A stretch of 64,000 nucleotides of DNA from the NCBI GenBank assembly GCA_945913015.1, contig CAMECH010000003.1, positions 1 to 64,000 of the forward strand, written 5' to 3'. Below, one piece after another: positions 8,119-16,908 of the stretch (positions are counted from its first letter, which is position 1; each line of letters opens with the position of its first letter). The position numbers and the translations under genes are program-made. Below the pieces are notes generated by a model, which was given only the letters and a program-made list of their open reading frames with translations, made no database searches and was not told the DNA's origin. The DNA comes from an uncultured Bacteroides sp. (GTDB lineage: Bacteria > Bacillota > Clostridia > Lachnospirales > Lachnospiraceae).

Positions 8119-9612
8119 ATGTCAGAAATCAGATTGGATAAATATCTTGCAGACATGAAGGCGGGAACGCGAAGCGAGGTCAAGGAAATGATTCGCAGAA
8201 AGAATGTTAAGGTCAACGGTGCAACTGCATTAAAACCTGACATGAAGGTAAATCCTGCCGAAGATGAAATAAAACTTAATAATGAGATTATTGAATACGC
8301 GGAATTTGAATATTTTATGCTCAACAAACCGGCCGGAGTTTTATCGGCAGCCAACGACCCAAAAGCCGTAACTGTTGTTGACCTTATTACAAATTGTAAA
8401 CGCAGGGATTTATTCCCGGTGGGACGTCTTGATAAAGATACGGAAGGTCTGATGCTTATAACAAATGACGGGGAACTTTCGCATGAGCTTTTATCACCTA
8501 AAAAGCATGTTGACAAAACATATTATGTTAAGACGGACGGAAGAATTACGGAAAATATTGTAAAAAGCTTTGCAGAAGGACTTGATATTAATATCTGCAA
8601 GTGTGACGATACAAGGGTAAGTGATTTTCCTGAAGAAATATATCACACGCTTCCTGCCGTTCTTAAGGTGATTGCGTCAGGAGAACAGTCCGAGGCAACA
8701 ATAACTCTGCATGAGGGGAAATTCCATCAGGTAAAGCGGATGTTTGCAGCTGTCGGATGCAGGGTGACATATCTTAAAAGAATATCAATGGGGTCACTTC
8801 ATCTTGACAACGATTTGAAACCCGGAGAATTCAGGGCACTTACCAAAAGCGAAATTTCAGCGTTAAAGAATATAGTTTTAAAAATATCAGAGAAGGAAAT
8901 ATTAAAAAATAAAATGTCAGAAAAGAAAATATCAGAAACAGAGTATGAGCGTCCTGACATTAATACTATGCTTAAGAATGTGAAGGGCGTTATATTTGAC
9001 ATGGACGGAACACTGCTTGACAGTATGGACGTATGGAAACAGATAGACATAGAATTTATGGGAGAGCGGAATATTGTGCCGCATGCAGGGATGGAACGCG
9101 AAATTGAAGGAATGAGTTTCCATGAAACTGCAGTATATTTCAAAGAAAAATTCGACCTTCACGAGACTGTCGAGGAAATCGAAGATATATGGCATAAAGC
9201 CGCATATGACAAGTATGTCAATGAAATACAGCTGAAACCTCATGCAAGAGAGTTTCTTGAAGAATTGAAGAGAAGAAAAATCAAACTCGGTATTGCAACA
9301 AGTAATTCAAAAAATCTATCGCATGCATGCCTTGAAGCTCTTGGAATCAGCGGCTTGTTTGATGCGGTTGTTACCGGATGTGATATTAATCACGGGAAGC
9401 CTGACCCTGAGATTTATCTGACGGCTGCCGAGAATATGAGTGTTTTTCCGCAGAACTGTCTTATATTTGAAGACGTTGTAATGGGGCTTCAGGCGGGAAT
9501 TTCTGCCGGAATGAAGACCTGCGCCGTATATGATGATTTTTCAAAGGCATATGATGATGAAAAAAGGAAGATGGCTGATTACTACATCAGCTCATTTGAA
9601 GAACTGATTTAA
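8119..9612 (+). CDS. Fusion of RsuA-type 16S rRNA pseudouridine synthase and HAD phosphatase
   Basis: A continuous 497-residue frame with two complete enzymes. Residues 1-60 are an S4 RNA-binding domain; 62-250 are a pseudouridine synthase of the RsuA/RluB group, with catalytic D105 in GRLDKDTEGL and the family motif EGKFHQVKRMF near 205. After a charged Lys/Glu/Ser linker (about 255-285), residues 287-497 form a HAD hydrolase of the beta-phosphoglucomutase/GS1 group: VIFDMDGTLLDS with nucleophile D294 and acid/base D296, TSNSKN as motif II, GKPDPEIY as motif III and IFEDVVMG as motif IV. The ATG at 8119 follows GAGGTAATA. RsuA enzymes are normally about 240 residues and stand alone. The HAD domain could act on a sugar phosphate or a pseudouridine nucleotide; its substrate is unknown. 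Confidence 0.9.
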   Translation: MSEIRLDKYLADMKAGTRSEVKEMIRRKNVKVNGATALKPDMKVNPAEDEIKLNNEIIEYAEFEYFMLNKPAGVLSAANDPKAVTVVDLITNCKRRDLFPVGRLDKDTEGLMLITNDGELSHELLSPKKHVDKTYYVKTDGRITENIVKSFAEGLDINICKCDDTRVSDFPEEIYHTLPAVLKVIASGEQSEATITLHEGKFHQVKRMFAAVGCRVTYLKRISMGSLHLDNDLKPGEFRALTKSEISALKNIVLKISEKEILKNKMSEKKISETEYERPDINTMLKNVKGVIFDMDGTLLDSMDVWKQIDIEFMGERNIVPHAGMEREIEGMSFHETAVYFKEKFDLHETVEEIEDIWHKAAYDKYVNEIQLKPHAREFLEELKRRKIKLGIATSNSKNLSHACLEALGISGLFDAVVTGCDINHGKPDPEIYLTAAENMSVFPQNCLIFEDVVMGLQAGISAGMKTCAVYDDFSKAYDDEKRKMADYYISSFEELI

Positions 9613-9630
9613 AATTAAGGAAACAAAATA

Positions 9631-11493
9631 ATGATACATGATTTTCTGCCTGTCACTAAAGATGACATGAAAAAAAGAGGATGGGAAGAATGTGATTTTG
9701 TATATGTAATCGGTGATGCATATGTAGACCATTCTTCATTCGGACCGGCAATAATCAGCAGGTTTTTGGAGTCTTGCGGCTATAAAGTCGGAATTATTGC
9801 ACAGCCTGACTGGAAGGACAAAGAAAGTATTACAAAGCTCGGCAGGCCAAGACTTGGCTTTCTTGTAAGCGCCGGCAATATGGATTCAATGGTAAATCAT
9901 TATACTGTCTCAAAGAAAAGACGGCATACTGACGCGTATTCTCCGGGCGGAAGAATGGGACTCCGCCCCGATTATGCAACAGTAGTGTACTGTAATCTGA
10001 TAAGGCAGACTTATAAGCACGTTCCGATTGTAATCGGAGGGATTGAAGCAAGCTTAAGACGGCTTTCGCATTATGACTACTGGTCGGACAAGGTTAAGCG
10101 TTCGGTTCTTATCGATTCCGGAGCTGATATTCTGTCATACGGAATGGGCGAACACTCCGTTGTTGAAATTGCAGATGCTCTTGCAGCCGGGATTGCCGCA
10201 AGGGATATAACATTTGTAAGGGGAACCGTGTACAGAACGGACACCTTGGACAATATTACCGAGGAATACATTGAACTTCCGGGCTTCGATGAAGTAAGCA
10301 CCGACAAAAAAGCATATGCAAAAAGCTTTTACACACAGTATCTTAATACAGACCCTTATGCGGCTAAGATACTTGTAGAAAAGGTTAAGAATAAAATGTA
10401 TGTTGTGCAGAATCCGCCTGCATTTCCGCTTACTCAGCAGCAGATGGATGATGTCTACTCACTCGACTATATGAGGGCTTACCATCCGTCATATGAAAAG
10501 CTTGGAGGAATACCGGCACTTTCAGAGATAAAGTTCAGCCTTACGAGCAATCGCGGCTGTTTTGGAGGCTGCAGCTTCTGCGCCCTTACATTTCATCAGG
10601 GAAGGATAGTGCAGGCAAGGAGCCATGAAAGTATAGTAAATGAAGCTGTGATTATGACACAGGACAAGGATTTTAAGGGATATATACATGACGTCGGAGG
10701 GCCGACAGCCAACTTTCGGCATGCATCCTGCGACAAGCAGCAAAAATATGGTACATGCCCTTCAAAGCAGTGTCTGTTTCCTGAGCCGTGCCGGAATTTA
10801 AAAGCTGACCACAAGGACTATGTTGAACTGCTTCGCAAACTGAAAAAACTGCCTAAAGTAAAAAAAGTATTTGTCCGCTCGGGAATACGTTTTGATTACG
10901 TAATGGCTGACAGGGATGATACATTTTTACGTGAACTGTGCAGGGATCACATAAGCGGGCAGCTGAGAGTGGCGCCCGAACATATAAGTGATAATGTGCT
11001 TAAAAGGATGGGCAAGCCGTCTAACAGTGTTTATACAGCATTTTTAAAAAGATATGCACGTATTAACAAAATTACGGGCAAGCAGCAGTTTGTAGTGCCG
11101 TATCTTATGTCATCCCATCCGGGCTCTACCATGAAAGAAGCAATTGAACTTGCTGAATATGTACGTGATATGGGGTATATCCCTGAGCAGGTGCAGGATT
11201 TTTATCCTACGCCGTCAACCTTGTCTACCTGTATGTATTATACAGGATATGACCCACGGACAATGGAGAAGGTATATACACCGGTAAGTGCACATGAGAA
11301 AGCAATGCAGCGCGCTCTGATACAATATAAAAATCCTGAAAATTACAAACTTGTAAAGGAAGCACTTCTTTCAAACGGACGAGCTGACCTGATTGGCTTT
11401 GACAAGAAATGTCTTATCCCGCCGAGAGTAATCGGCAATAACAGAAAAAATGCGAAAAGAGGAAAAAACTTTGAAAAAGCAGGAAAAAGGTAA
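9631..11493 (+). CDS. YgiQ family radical SAM protein
   Basis: A 620-residue protein matching the usual size of YgiQ (UPF0313). It has an N-terminal cobalamin-binding-like region (about 1-200, with [11 protein letters not shown]) and a radical SAM core with the CxxxCxxC cluster motif in [12 protein letters not shown] near residue 310. The [14 protein letters not shown] and [12 protein letters not shown] segments are family hallmarks. The reaction is not established for the family. Its end overlaps the upstream sequence of the next gene, which suggests co-transcription. Confidence 0.92.
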   Translation: MIHDFLPVTKDDMKKRGWEECDFVYVIGDAYVDHSSFGPAIISRFLESCGYKVGIIAQPDWKDKESITKLGRPRLGFLVSAGNMDSMVNHYTVSKKRRHTDAYSPGGRMGLRPDYATVVYCNLIRQTYKHVPIVIGGIEASLRRLSHYDYWSDKVKRSVLIDSGADILSYGMGEHSVVEIADALAAGIAARDITFVRGTVYRTDTLDNITEEYIELPGFDEVSTDKKAYAKSFYTQYLNTDPYAAKILVEKVKNKMYVVQNPPAFPLTQQQMDDVYSLDYMRAYHPSYEKLGGIPALSEIKFSLTSNRGCFGGCSFCALTFHQGRIVQARSHESIVNEAVIMTQDKDFKGYIHDVGGPTANFRHASCDKQQKYGTCPSKQCLFPEPCRNLKADHKDYVELLRKLKKLPKVKKVFVRSGIRFDYVMADRDDTFLRELCRDHISGQLRVAPEHISDNVLKRMGKPSNSVYTAFLKRYARINKITGKQQFVVPYLMSSHPGSTMKEAIELAEYVRDMGYIPEQVQDFYPTPSTLSTCMYYTGYDPRTMEKVYTPVSAHEKAMQRALIQYKNPENYKLVKEALLSNGRADLIGFDKKCLIPPRVIGNNRKNAKRGKNFEKAGKR

Positions 11494-12049
11494 CCGCGGA
11501 TATATAGCACACCGCAAAAAAAAGCTTGGTATAATAACTGCAGTATGCTTTGCGGTTGTTGCGGCCATTTTTATTGCGGGGCTTATCATATTCAGGACAA
11601 GAAATAATCTGTTTACGGTAATGGCGATACTGCTTGTACTGCCGTCAGCTAAATTTGCTGTCGGCTTAATAATGTTCATACCGCATAAAAATGTTACGGA
11701 TGAGCTTTACAATGCACTGGAAAAGGCTGATAATAAGTTTCTGCATAAGTATGAATGCATTTTTACGTCCAAAGAGAAAGTTACATATGTTCCGGCTATG
11801 GTTATAACCGACCACTCAATATGTGCATATACGCCGGATTCAAAGGCTGATGCCAAAAAGTTTGAAGAGACTCTTGCGGCATACGTTAAAGAGGCAAGAT
11901 TATCAATAAATGTCATACTTCTTAAAGATGAAAAGCAGTTTATAAAAAAGGTAAAGCTGATGTCCGGTAGCCGTGAGGAAGGTGTTTCTGAAGAAAATAA
12001 AGAGCGCATGCAGTGGATATGGGAATCGGCAAGGTGTATGTGCCTCTAA
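11471..12049 (+). CDS. Membrane protein of unknown function
   Basis: A protein of about 192 residues with a basic N-terminus, two adjacent hydrophobic segments (roughly residues 18-62, a membrane hairpin) and a soluble C-terminal domain of about 120 residues beginning [21 protein letters not shown] do not recognise the family. The TTG at 11471 is chosen because AGAGG lies 8 bases before it; an ATG at 11450 in the same frame has no ribosome binding site. Either start lies inside the end of the YgiQ gene. The soluble domain ends in [13 protein letters not shown], with paired cysteines. It is followed by the RluA-family gene 25 bases later. Confidence 0.7.
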   Translation: MKKQEKGNRGYIAHRKKKLGIITAVCFAVVAAIFIAGLIIFRTRNNLFTVMAILLVLPSAKFAVGLIMFIPHKNVTDELYNALEKADNKFLHKYECIFTSKEKVTYVPAMVITDHSICAYTPDSKADAKKFEETLAAYVKEARLSINVILLKDEKQFIKKVKLMSGSREEGVSEENKERMQWIWESARCMCL

Positions 12050-12074
12050 AATATTCTTTTAATGAAGGGAAATT

Positions 12075-13088
12075 ATGAAAGAGTTAGTGATTTCGGCAAG
12101 AGAAGAAGGAATAAGGCTTGACAGGTATCTTGAAAGGTATCTGTGCAACGCAGAGAAAAATTTCATCTACAAAATGCTCAGGAAAAAGAATATAACATTA
12201 AACGACCATAAATGTACCGGCAGCGAGAAGCTTGCAAAAAATGACCGTGTTAAAATTTTCTTTTCGGATGAGACACTTGAAAAATTCACAAAGAATGCCG
12301 CCAGAAGCACACAGGCAAGAAGCGTAAAACTTAATGTTATATATGAAGACGGCGACATACTTGTAGTGGATAAACCAGCAGGAATGCTTTCGCAGAAGGC
12401 AAAGCCCAAGGATGTTTCACTGATCGAATATATTACTGATTACCTGACGGATTCAGGTGAACTTACGGAGAATGATTTAATAACATTTAAGCCGGGAATA
12501 TGCAACAGACTTGACCGCAACACCAGCGGACTTGTGGTTGCAGGGAAAACAATCGGTGGTCTTCAGAGAATGTCTGAGGCATTTAAGGATAGGACGATAC
12601 ACAAGTATTACATATGCGTCGTTAAAGGTGTTATTAAGGAAAGACAGCGTATGCAGGGATTTCTTTCCAAGGATGAGAGTAATAATCAGGTAAAAATATT
12701 TGCAACAAAAGAAGAAGCGCTGGCTTTGGAAATTAAGGAAGAGGATGTGCGTCAGATAATTACCGAGTATATGCCGGTTGCAGCTTCAAAGGCATTTACA
12801 TTTTTAAAGGTTAATCTTATTACCGGAAGGACTCATCAGATACGTGCGCATCTTGCAGCAACAGGACATCCTATAGTAGGGGACCCTAAATATGGTGATG
12901 CGGCAGTAAATCGTCTCGCGGCATCAAAGTATAATGTAAACAGACAGCTTTTGCATGCTTATGAGCTTGATTATCCTGAACGTGAACTTAACCTGCATAC
13001 GGACATTCCTACTGAATTTAAACGTATACTTGAAGGTGAAAATATATGGGAACTTGGAATTCAAGAGGCCTTAGAGGCTCTACACTAG
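12075..13088 (+). CDS. RluA-family pseudouridine synthase
   Basis: A 337-residue enzyme with an N-terminal S4 RNA-binding domain (1-65) and a catalytic domain with D in NRLDRNTSGLVV near residue 146, followed by TGRTHQIRAHLAATGHPIVGD near 255, both diagnostic of the RluA/RluC/RluD group. The likely product is pseudouridine in 23S rRNA. An insertion-like charged segment (about 205-235, ATKEEALALEIKEED) separates two beta strands. Its last 43 bases overlap recU, so the two genes are coupled. Which rRNA position is modified cannot be decided from the sequence. Confidence 0.92.
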   Translation: MKELVISAREEGIRLDRYLERYLCNAEKNFIYKMLRKKNITLNDHKCTGSEKLAKNDRVKIFFSDETLEKFTKNAARSTQARSVKLNVIYEDGDILVVDKPAGMLSQKAKPKDVSLIEYITDYLTDSGELTENDLITFKPGICNRLDRNTSGLVVAGKTIGGLQRMSEAFKDRTIHKYYICVVKGVIKERQRMQGFLSKDESNNQVKIFATKEEALALEIKEEDVRQIITEYMPVAASKAFTFLKVNLITGRTHQIRAHLAATGHPIVGDPKYGDAAVNRLAASKYNVNRQLLHAYELDYPERELNLHTDIPTEFKRILEGENIWELGIQEALEALH

Positions 13089-13591
13089 AAGAACTGATTA
13101 ATCACAGCAATGATAAATACAGGACATCCGGGCTTGCACTTATCCAGAAGGTTCCCACTCCGATAACTCCGGTTAAGATGAGCAGGGATTCAGGCCAGAT
13201 ATCGCTGGCATATTTTAATCAGAAGAGTACTGTTGACTATATCGGTGTGGTACAGGGAATACCTGTATGCTTTGATGCAAAGGAGTGCGCGTCGGATACA
13301 TTTCCACTGCAGAATATACATGAGCATCAGGTGGAATTTATGACTGATTTTGAAAGACAGGGCGGAATATCCTTCATTATTGCTGATTTTGTCGGTCATA
13401 ATGAGATTTTTTATATTCCCTACTGTGATATAATTAAGTTCTGGAATCGTGCCAAAACAGGGGGCAGAAAAAGTTTTACCTACGAAGAAATAAATAAACA
13501 GTTTAAAATTCGTTCACATAATGGTATAATGGTTCATTATATTGAAATGCTTCAGAAAGATTTAGATATGAGGGACGGAATCAATGAATAG
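13046..13591 (+). CDS. recU: Holliday junction resolvase RecU
   Basis: A 181-residue endonuclease that cuts four-way DNA junctions during recombination and chromosome segregation in Firmicutes. Visible family features are NSRGLRGSTLEELINHSN at the N-terminus, the metal-site segment STVDYIGV followed by FDAKEC (the D and ExK type residues) and NIHEHQ. It is somewhat shorter than the 206-residue B. subtilis protein, at the N-terminus. Instead of its usual partner ponA it follows a pseudouridine synthase gene with which it overlaps by 43 bases, and it overlaps the next gene by 8. Confidence 0.9.
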   Translation: MGTWNSRGLRGSTLEELINHSNDKYRTSGLALIQKVPTPITPVKMSRDSGQISLAYFNQKSTVDYIGVVQGIPVCFDAKECASDTFPLQNIHEHQVEFMTDFERQGGISFIIADFVGHNEIFYIPYCDIIKFWNRAKTGGRKSFTYEEINKQFKIRSHNGIMVHYIEMLQKDLDMRDGINE

Positions 13592-14867
13592 TAACTTTAT
13601 TGAAAAATATGAATTGATTGACGGATGGGCAATCGTAAACAACAATTTTGAAGTTGTATCGGCCAACGAAAATTATTATCGTTTTGTAGGCATTGCAAGA
13701 TATTATACACTTACGGATGTTATACATCAGGTGGATCTTGATGACTTTATTGAAGTTGCAAACTCTTTGAAAACTAATGCGGTAAAGTCAATGGTAGTCC
13801 GCATGCGCAGGGTGGATAATTCATACCGCTGGATACTTATGGATGTCAGAAGAGGAGAACTTCATAATCAGGACGCAGACAATACAGATAATAATACATA
13901 TGAGTATCTTGAACTCAAAATGAGCGATATTCAGGCAATGCAGCATCAGAACCGAAAGCTTCAGCAGATGATTAATGAATACAACCATTTGCTGGCTTTG
14001 GAGGGAGAACTGGTATTTGCGTTGGACTGCCGCGAAAAAATGGTGACGGTATTTCGCTTTGTTGACGATATCATGACTATTATTGATGAACGTCCGTCCG
14101 TTGAAATTAAAGAAGAATGTAAAAAGAACAGAATTATTCCTGATGAAGATTTGGAAGAATTTGAAGCATTGTGTAAAGACTTTCATGACGGTGCTCCGAG
14201 GATTATGCACAGGATTCATATTAATTCAACACCGAATCAGTCTATTGATGGCGGATTACTGGAATTTAAGGCAAGCACTTACTATGAAGGTGACAAGAAA
14301 CTGAAGATAGTAGGTACAATAAAAAGAGTAGATGACGGAGAAGGATTTTCCAAGAACCTTGTATCATATTACAAAGAATATCCGGATTTTACGAGCGAGG
14401 ATGTCCTTACATATGTAAAGAATAATATAAGATTTAATCCTTCAGGCGAGATTATGCTGCTTCTTCTCCAGATAGATAATATCGATAGGATTGAGCAGGA
14501 ATATGACAAAAAGACTGTTGATGATATATTTAACCATGTGCTTAGTATGTGCCGTGAAAAGGTTAAATTCAGAGGAACCGTAGGAGTCGGCGACAACAAT
14601 GTTATATATATGGCAGTAAAGGATGTTAATGTTGAGATTAATACCAGAGCATTCATCGAATCGCTGAGGACGATGATTGTATGGAAATACCGCATGATGA
14701 ATTATGGCTTTAATCTCACATTTTCAATAGGCGTCTCAAGATATCCGTTTAACGGCAAGGACTATGACAAGATGGTAATGAAAGCTCACAAGGCTCTTGA
14801 TATTGCCAACGCAAAGGGTAAAAACCGTTTTATCATTTATAAAGAACTGCTTCATGGCGAATTATAA
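13584..14867 (+). CDS. PAS protein with degenerate GGDEF domain
   Basis: A 427-residue soluble protein. Residues 5-105 look like a PAS sensor domain (DGWAIVNNNFEVVSANENYYRFVG), followed by a predicted helical linker near 115-135, a second alpha/beta region, and a C-terminal GGDEF-like domain (about 285-420) whose end reads FSIGVSRYPFNGKDYDKMVMKAHKAL, as in diguanylate cyclases. The signature GGDEF itself is replaced by VGDNN near residue 335, so cyclic-di-GMP synthesis is unlikely. There is no membrane segment. It overlaps recU by 8 bases and is followed by hisZ after 26 bases; an internal ACAGGAA tandem repeat lies in that gap. A regulatory role through nucleotide binding is possible. Confidence 0.8.
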   Translation: MNSNFIEKYELIDGWAIVNNNFEVVSANENYYRFVGIARYYTLTDVIHQVDLDDFIEVANSLKTNAVKSMVVRMRRVDNSYRWILMDVRRGELHNQDADNTDNNTYEYLELKMSDIQAMQHQNRKLQQMINEYNHLLALEGELVFALDCREKMVTVFRFVDDIMTIIDERPSVEIKEECKKNRIIPDEDLEEFEALCKDFHDGAPRIMHRIHINSTPNQSIDGGLLEFKASTYYEGDKKLKIVGTIKRVDDGEGFSKNLVSYYKEYPDFTSEDVLTYVKNNIRFNPSGEIMLLLLQIDNIDRIEQEYDKKTVDDIFNHVLSMCREKVKFRGTVGVGDNNVIYMAVKDVNVEINTRAFIESLRTMIVWKYRMMNYGFNLTFSIGVSRYPFNGKDYDKMVMKAHKALDIANAKGKNRFIIYKELLHGEL

Positions 14868-14868
14868 T

Positions 14869-14882
14869 ACAGGAAACAGGAA
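14869..14882 (+). repeat. Tandem ACAGGAA duplication before hisZ
   Basis: The 7-mer ACAGGAA is repeated without gap (14869-14875 and 14876-14882) in the 26-base junction between the GGDEF gene stop and the hisZ ribosome binding site GGAG. Confidence 0.6.
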
Positions 14883-14893
14883 TGGAGATTAGT

Positions 14894-16162
14894 ATGTTAA
14901 AAGAAAGATTACTGCATACACCTGAGGGTGTGCGTGATATTTATAATGGAGAGTGTGCAAGAAAGCTTGTATTGCAGAACAGAATACATGATGTGCTTAA
15001 GCTATATGGATACAGCGATATATCAACGCCTACATTTGAATTTTTCGATGTATTTAATAAGGAGCGCGGCAGTGTTGCTTCCAACGAAATGTTTAAGTTT
15101 TTTGACAGAGACGGCAATACAATGGTGCTTCGTCCTGATATGACGCCATCGATTGCAAGAACTGCAGCAAAGTATTACGGAGAGAGTGATATGACTCTCA
15201 AGCTCTGCTATGTGGGAAATACATTTATCAACAACCATAACTATCAGGGAAGATTAAAGGAGACCACACAGATTGGTGCAGAGCTGATTGGTGATTCATC
15301 AATATATGCCGACGCAGAGATAATCGCAATGGTGATTGACGGACTTCTTAACTCGGGTCTTAAGGAATTTCAGGTAGAAATCGGACAGGTTCAGTTTTTC
15401 CGCGGACTTTTAAAGGAAGCCGGAATGGATGATGATGTAGAGGGCGAGCTTACAGACCTTATACTGAATAAAAATTTCTATGGTGTTGAGGAACTTCTTA
15501 AATCACAGAATCTCGATGATAAGCTGACTGACACGCTTCTTGTGCTTCCTCAGATGTTTGGCTCTGTAGAAGTCCTTGATAAGGCACGTGCAATGACACA
15601 TAATGAAGAGGCGCTCAATGCCGTTGCATATCTTGAAGAACTGTACGGGCTGCTTTCTGATTACGGATACGAAAAATATATTACATTTGATTTGGGAATG
15701 CTGAGCAGACATAAGTATTATACAGGCGTTATTTTTAACGGATATACATACGGAACAGGTGATGCGGTAGTAAAGGGCGGACGTTACGATAAGCTTATCG
15801 GACAGTTTGGAAATGACAAGGCATCAATCGGTTTCTCACTTACGGTAGACCAGCTTATGGCAGCACTTGAACGTCAGAAAATAGAGATACCTCTTGATTC
15901 AAATGGTATAATTGTCATGTATCAGTCCTCAGACTGGAAAACGGCAAACAGTCTTGCACAGGATATAAGAAAGACGGGAACCAATGTTAATATGCTCTGC
16001 GGCAAAACAATCGAAGATTCTGAGTGTACAGCATTTGCAAAATCATCAAATGTAAGTCATATCATTCAGATTATGGATGCCGATAACGTAAAGATTATGG
16101 ATGTTAAATCAGAAAATGTTACGACCTCTTCATTGAAGAGCGTGCTGGCAATGAATTTTTGA
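14894..16162 (+). CDS. hisZ: ATP phosphoribosyltransferase regulatory subunit HisZ
   Basis: A 422-residue paralogue of histidyl-tRNA synthetase that lacks aminoacylation activity and forms a hetero-octamer with short HisG, conferring activity and histidine feedback control on the first step of histidine synthesis. The N-terminal LHTPEGVRDIYNGECARK and the class II motif 2-like segment VLRPDMTPSIARTAA are visible; the C-terminal anticodon-binding domain of true HisRS is replaced by a shorter tail. ATG 14894 is used because GGAG is 6 bases upstream. It begins the histidine gene cluster, which has no visible promoter or leader attenuator of its own, so transcription may come from upstream. Confidence 0.93.
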   Translation: MLKERLLHTPEGVRDIYNGECARKLVLQNRIHDVLKLYGYSDISTPTFEFFDVFNKERGSVASNEMFKFFDRDGNTMVLRPDMTPSIARTAAKYYGESDMTLKLCYVGNTFINNHNYQGRLKETTQIGAELIGDSSIYADAEIIAMVIDGLLNSGLKEFQVEIGQVQFFRGLLKEAGMDDDVEGELTDLILNKNFYGVEELLKSQNLDDKLTDTLLVLPQMFGSVEVLDKARAMTHNEEALNAVAYLEELYGLLSDYGYEKYITFDLGMLSRHKYYTGVIFNGYTYGTGDAVVKGGRYDKLIGQFGNDKASIGFSLTVDQLMAALERQKIEIPLDSNGIIVMYQSSDWKTANSLAQDIRKTGTNVNMLCGKTIEDSECTAFAKSSNVSHIIQIMDADNVKIMDVKSENVTTSSLKSVLAMNF

Positions 16163-16188
16163 TTACATTTTCGGAAATGGCGATTTAA

Positions 16189-16210
16189 TCTTATAGAAAT
16201 CTTATAGAAA
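16189..16210 (+). repeat. Perfect 11-bp tandem duplication before hisG
   Basis: TCTTATAGAAA occurs twice with no gap (16189-16199, 16200-16210), immediately ahead of TGAGG that forms the hisG ribosome binding site. The second copy supplies the AGAAA part of the extended AGAAATGAGGATT leader. Confidence 0.85.
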
Positions 16211-16221
16211 TGAGGATTAGT

Positions 16222-16881
16222 ATGAAAAATGACAGATATATAACTTTTGCTTTGGCAAAGGGCAGACTTGCAAAGAAGACATTGCAGATATTTGAGGAAA
16301 TCGGCATTACATGTGAAGAGATGAAAGATGAAAGCTCAAGAAAGCTCATTTTTACGAATGAGGAGCTGAAGCTCAGGTTCTTTCTCGCAAAGGCAACAGA
16401 CGTGCCTACATATGTTGAGTATGGTGCAGCCGATATCGGAATTGTCGGAAAAGATACAATTCTTGAAGAGGGCAGAAAGTTATATGAGGTGCTTGATTTA
16501 AAGACAGGCAACTGTAAAATGTGTGTATGTGGTCCACAGTCGGCAAAAGAGCTTCTGTTGCATCATGAGCTTATAAGGGTTGCAACAAAATATCCTAATA
16601 TTGCAAAGGACTATTTCTATAATAAAAAACACCAGACTGTTGAGATTATAAAGCTCAACGGTTCAATAGAGCTCGCACCGATTGTAGGATTATCCGAAGT
16701 TATTGTGGATATTGTTGAAACAGGTGCGACACTTCGTGAAAATGGTCTTGCGGTGCTTGAAGAAGTATGTCCGCTTTCTGCAAGAATGGTTGTCAATGAA
16801 GTCAGCATGAAGATGCAGAATGAAAGGATTACTGATATTATTACAAGGCTTAAAAAATATATTGACGAAAAGCAGGCGTAA
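16222..16881 (+). CDS. hisG: ATP phosphoribosyltransferase, short form
   Basis: A 219-residue catalytic subunit of the short HisG type, which joins ATP and PRPP to form phosphoribosyl-ATP. It has the N-terminal [12 protein letters not shown], the substrate-site segment [12 protein letters not shown] and the PRPP-binding [15 protein letters not shown]. It lacks the roughly 70-residue C-terminal histidine-binding domain of long HisG, consistent with the adjacent hisZ. ATG 16222 follows AGAAATGAGGATTAGT; the in-frame ATG at 16210 is part of that ribosome binding site and is rejected. Confidence 0.95.
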   Translation: MKNDRYITFALAKGRLAKKTLQIFEEIGITCEEMKDESSRKLIFTNEELKLRFFLAKATDVPTYVEYGAADIGIVGKDTILEEGRKLYEVLDLKTGNCKMCVCGPQSAKELLLHHELIRVATKYPNIAKDYFYNKKHQTVEIIKLNGSIELAPIVGLSEVIVDIVETGATLRENGLAVLEEVCPLSARMVVNEVSMKMQNERITDIITRLKKYIDEKQA

Positions 16882-16908
16882 TGTCTGATATATGAAACGG
16901 AGGCAAAA

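Noticed and set aside
14868-14893. T-box or histidine attenuator ahead of hisZ
   Set aside because: The gap is 26 bases and contains only a small tandem repeat and the ribosome binding site.
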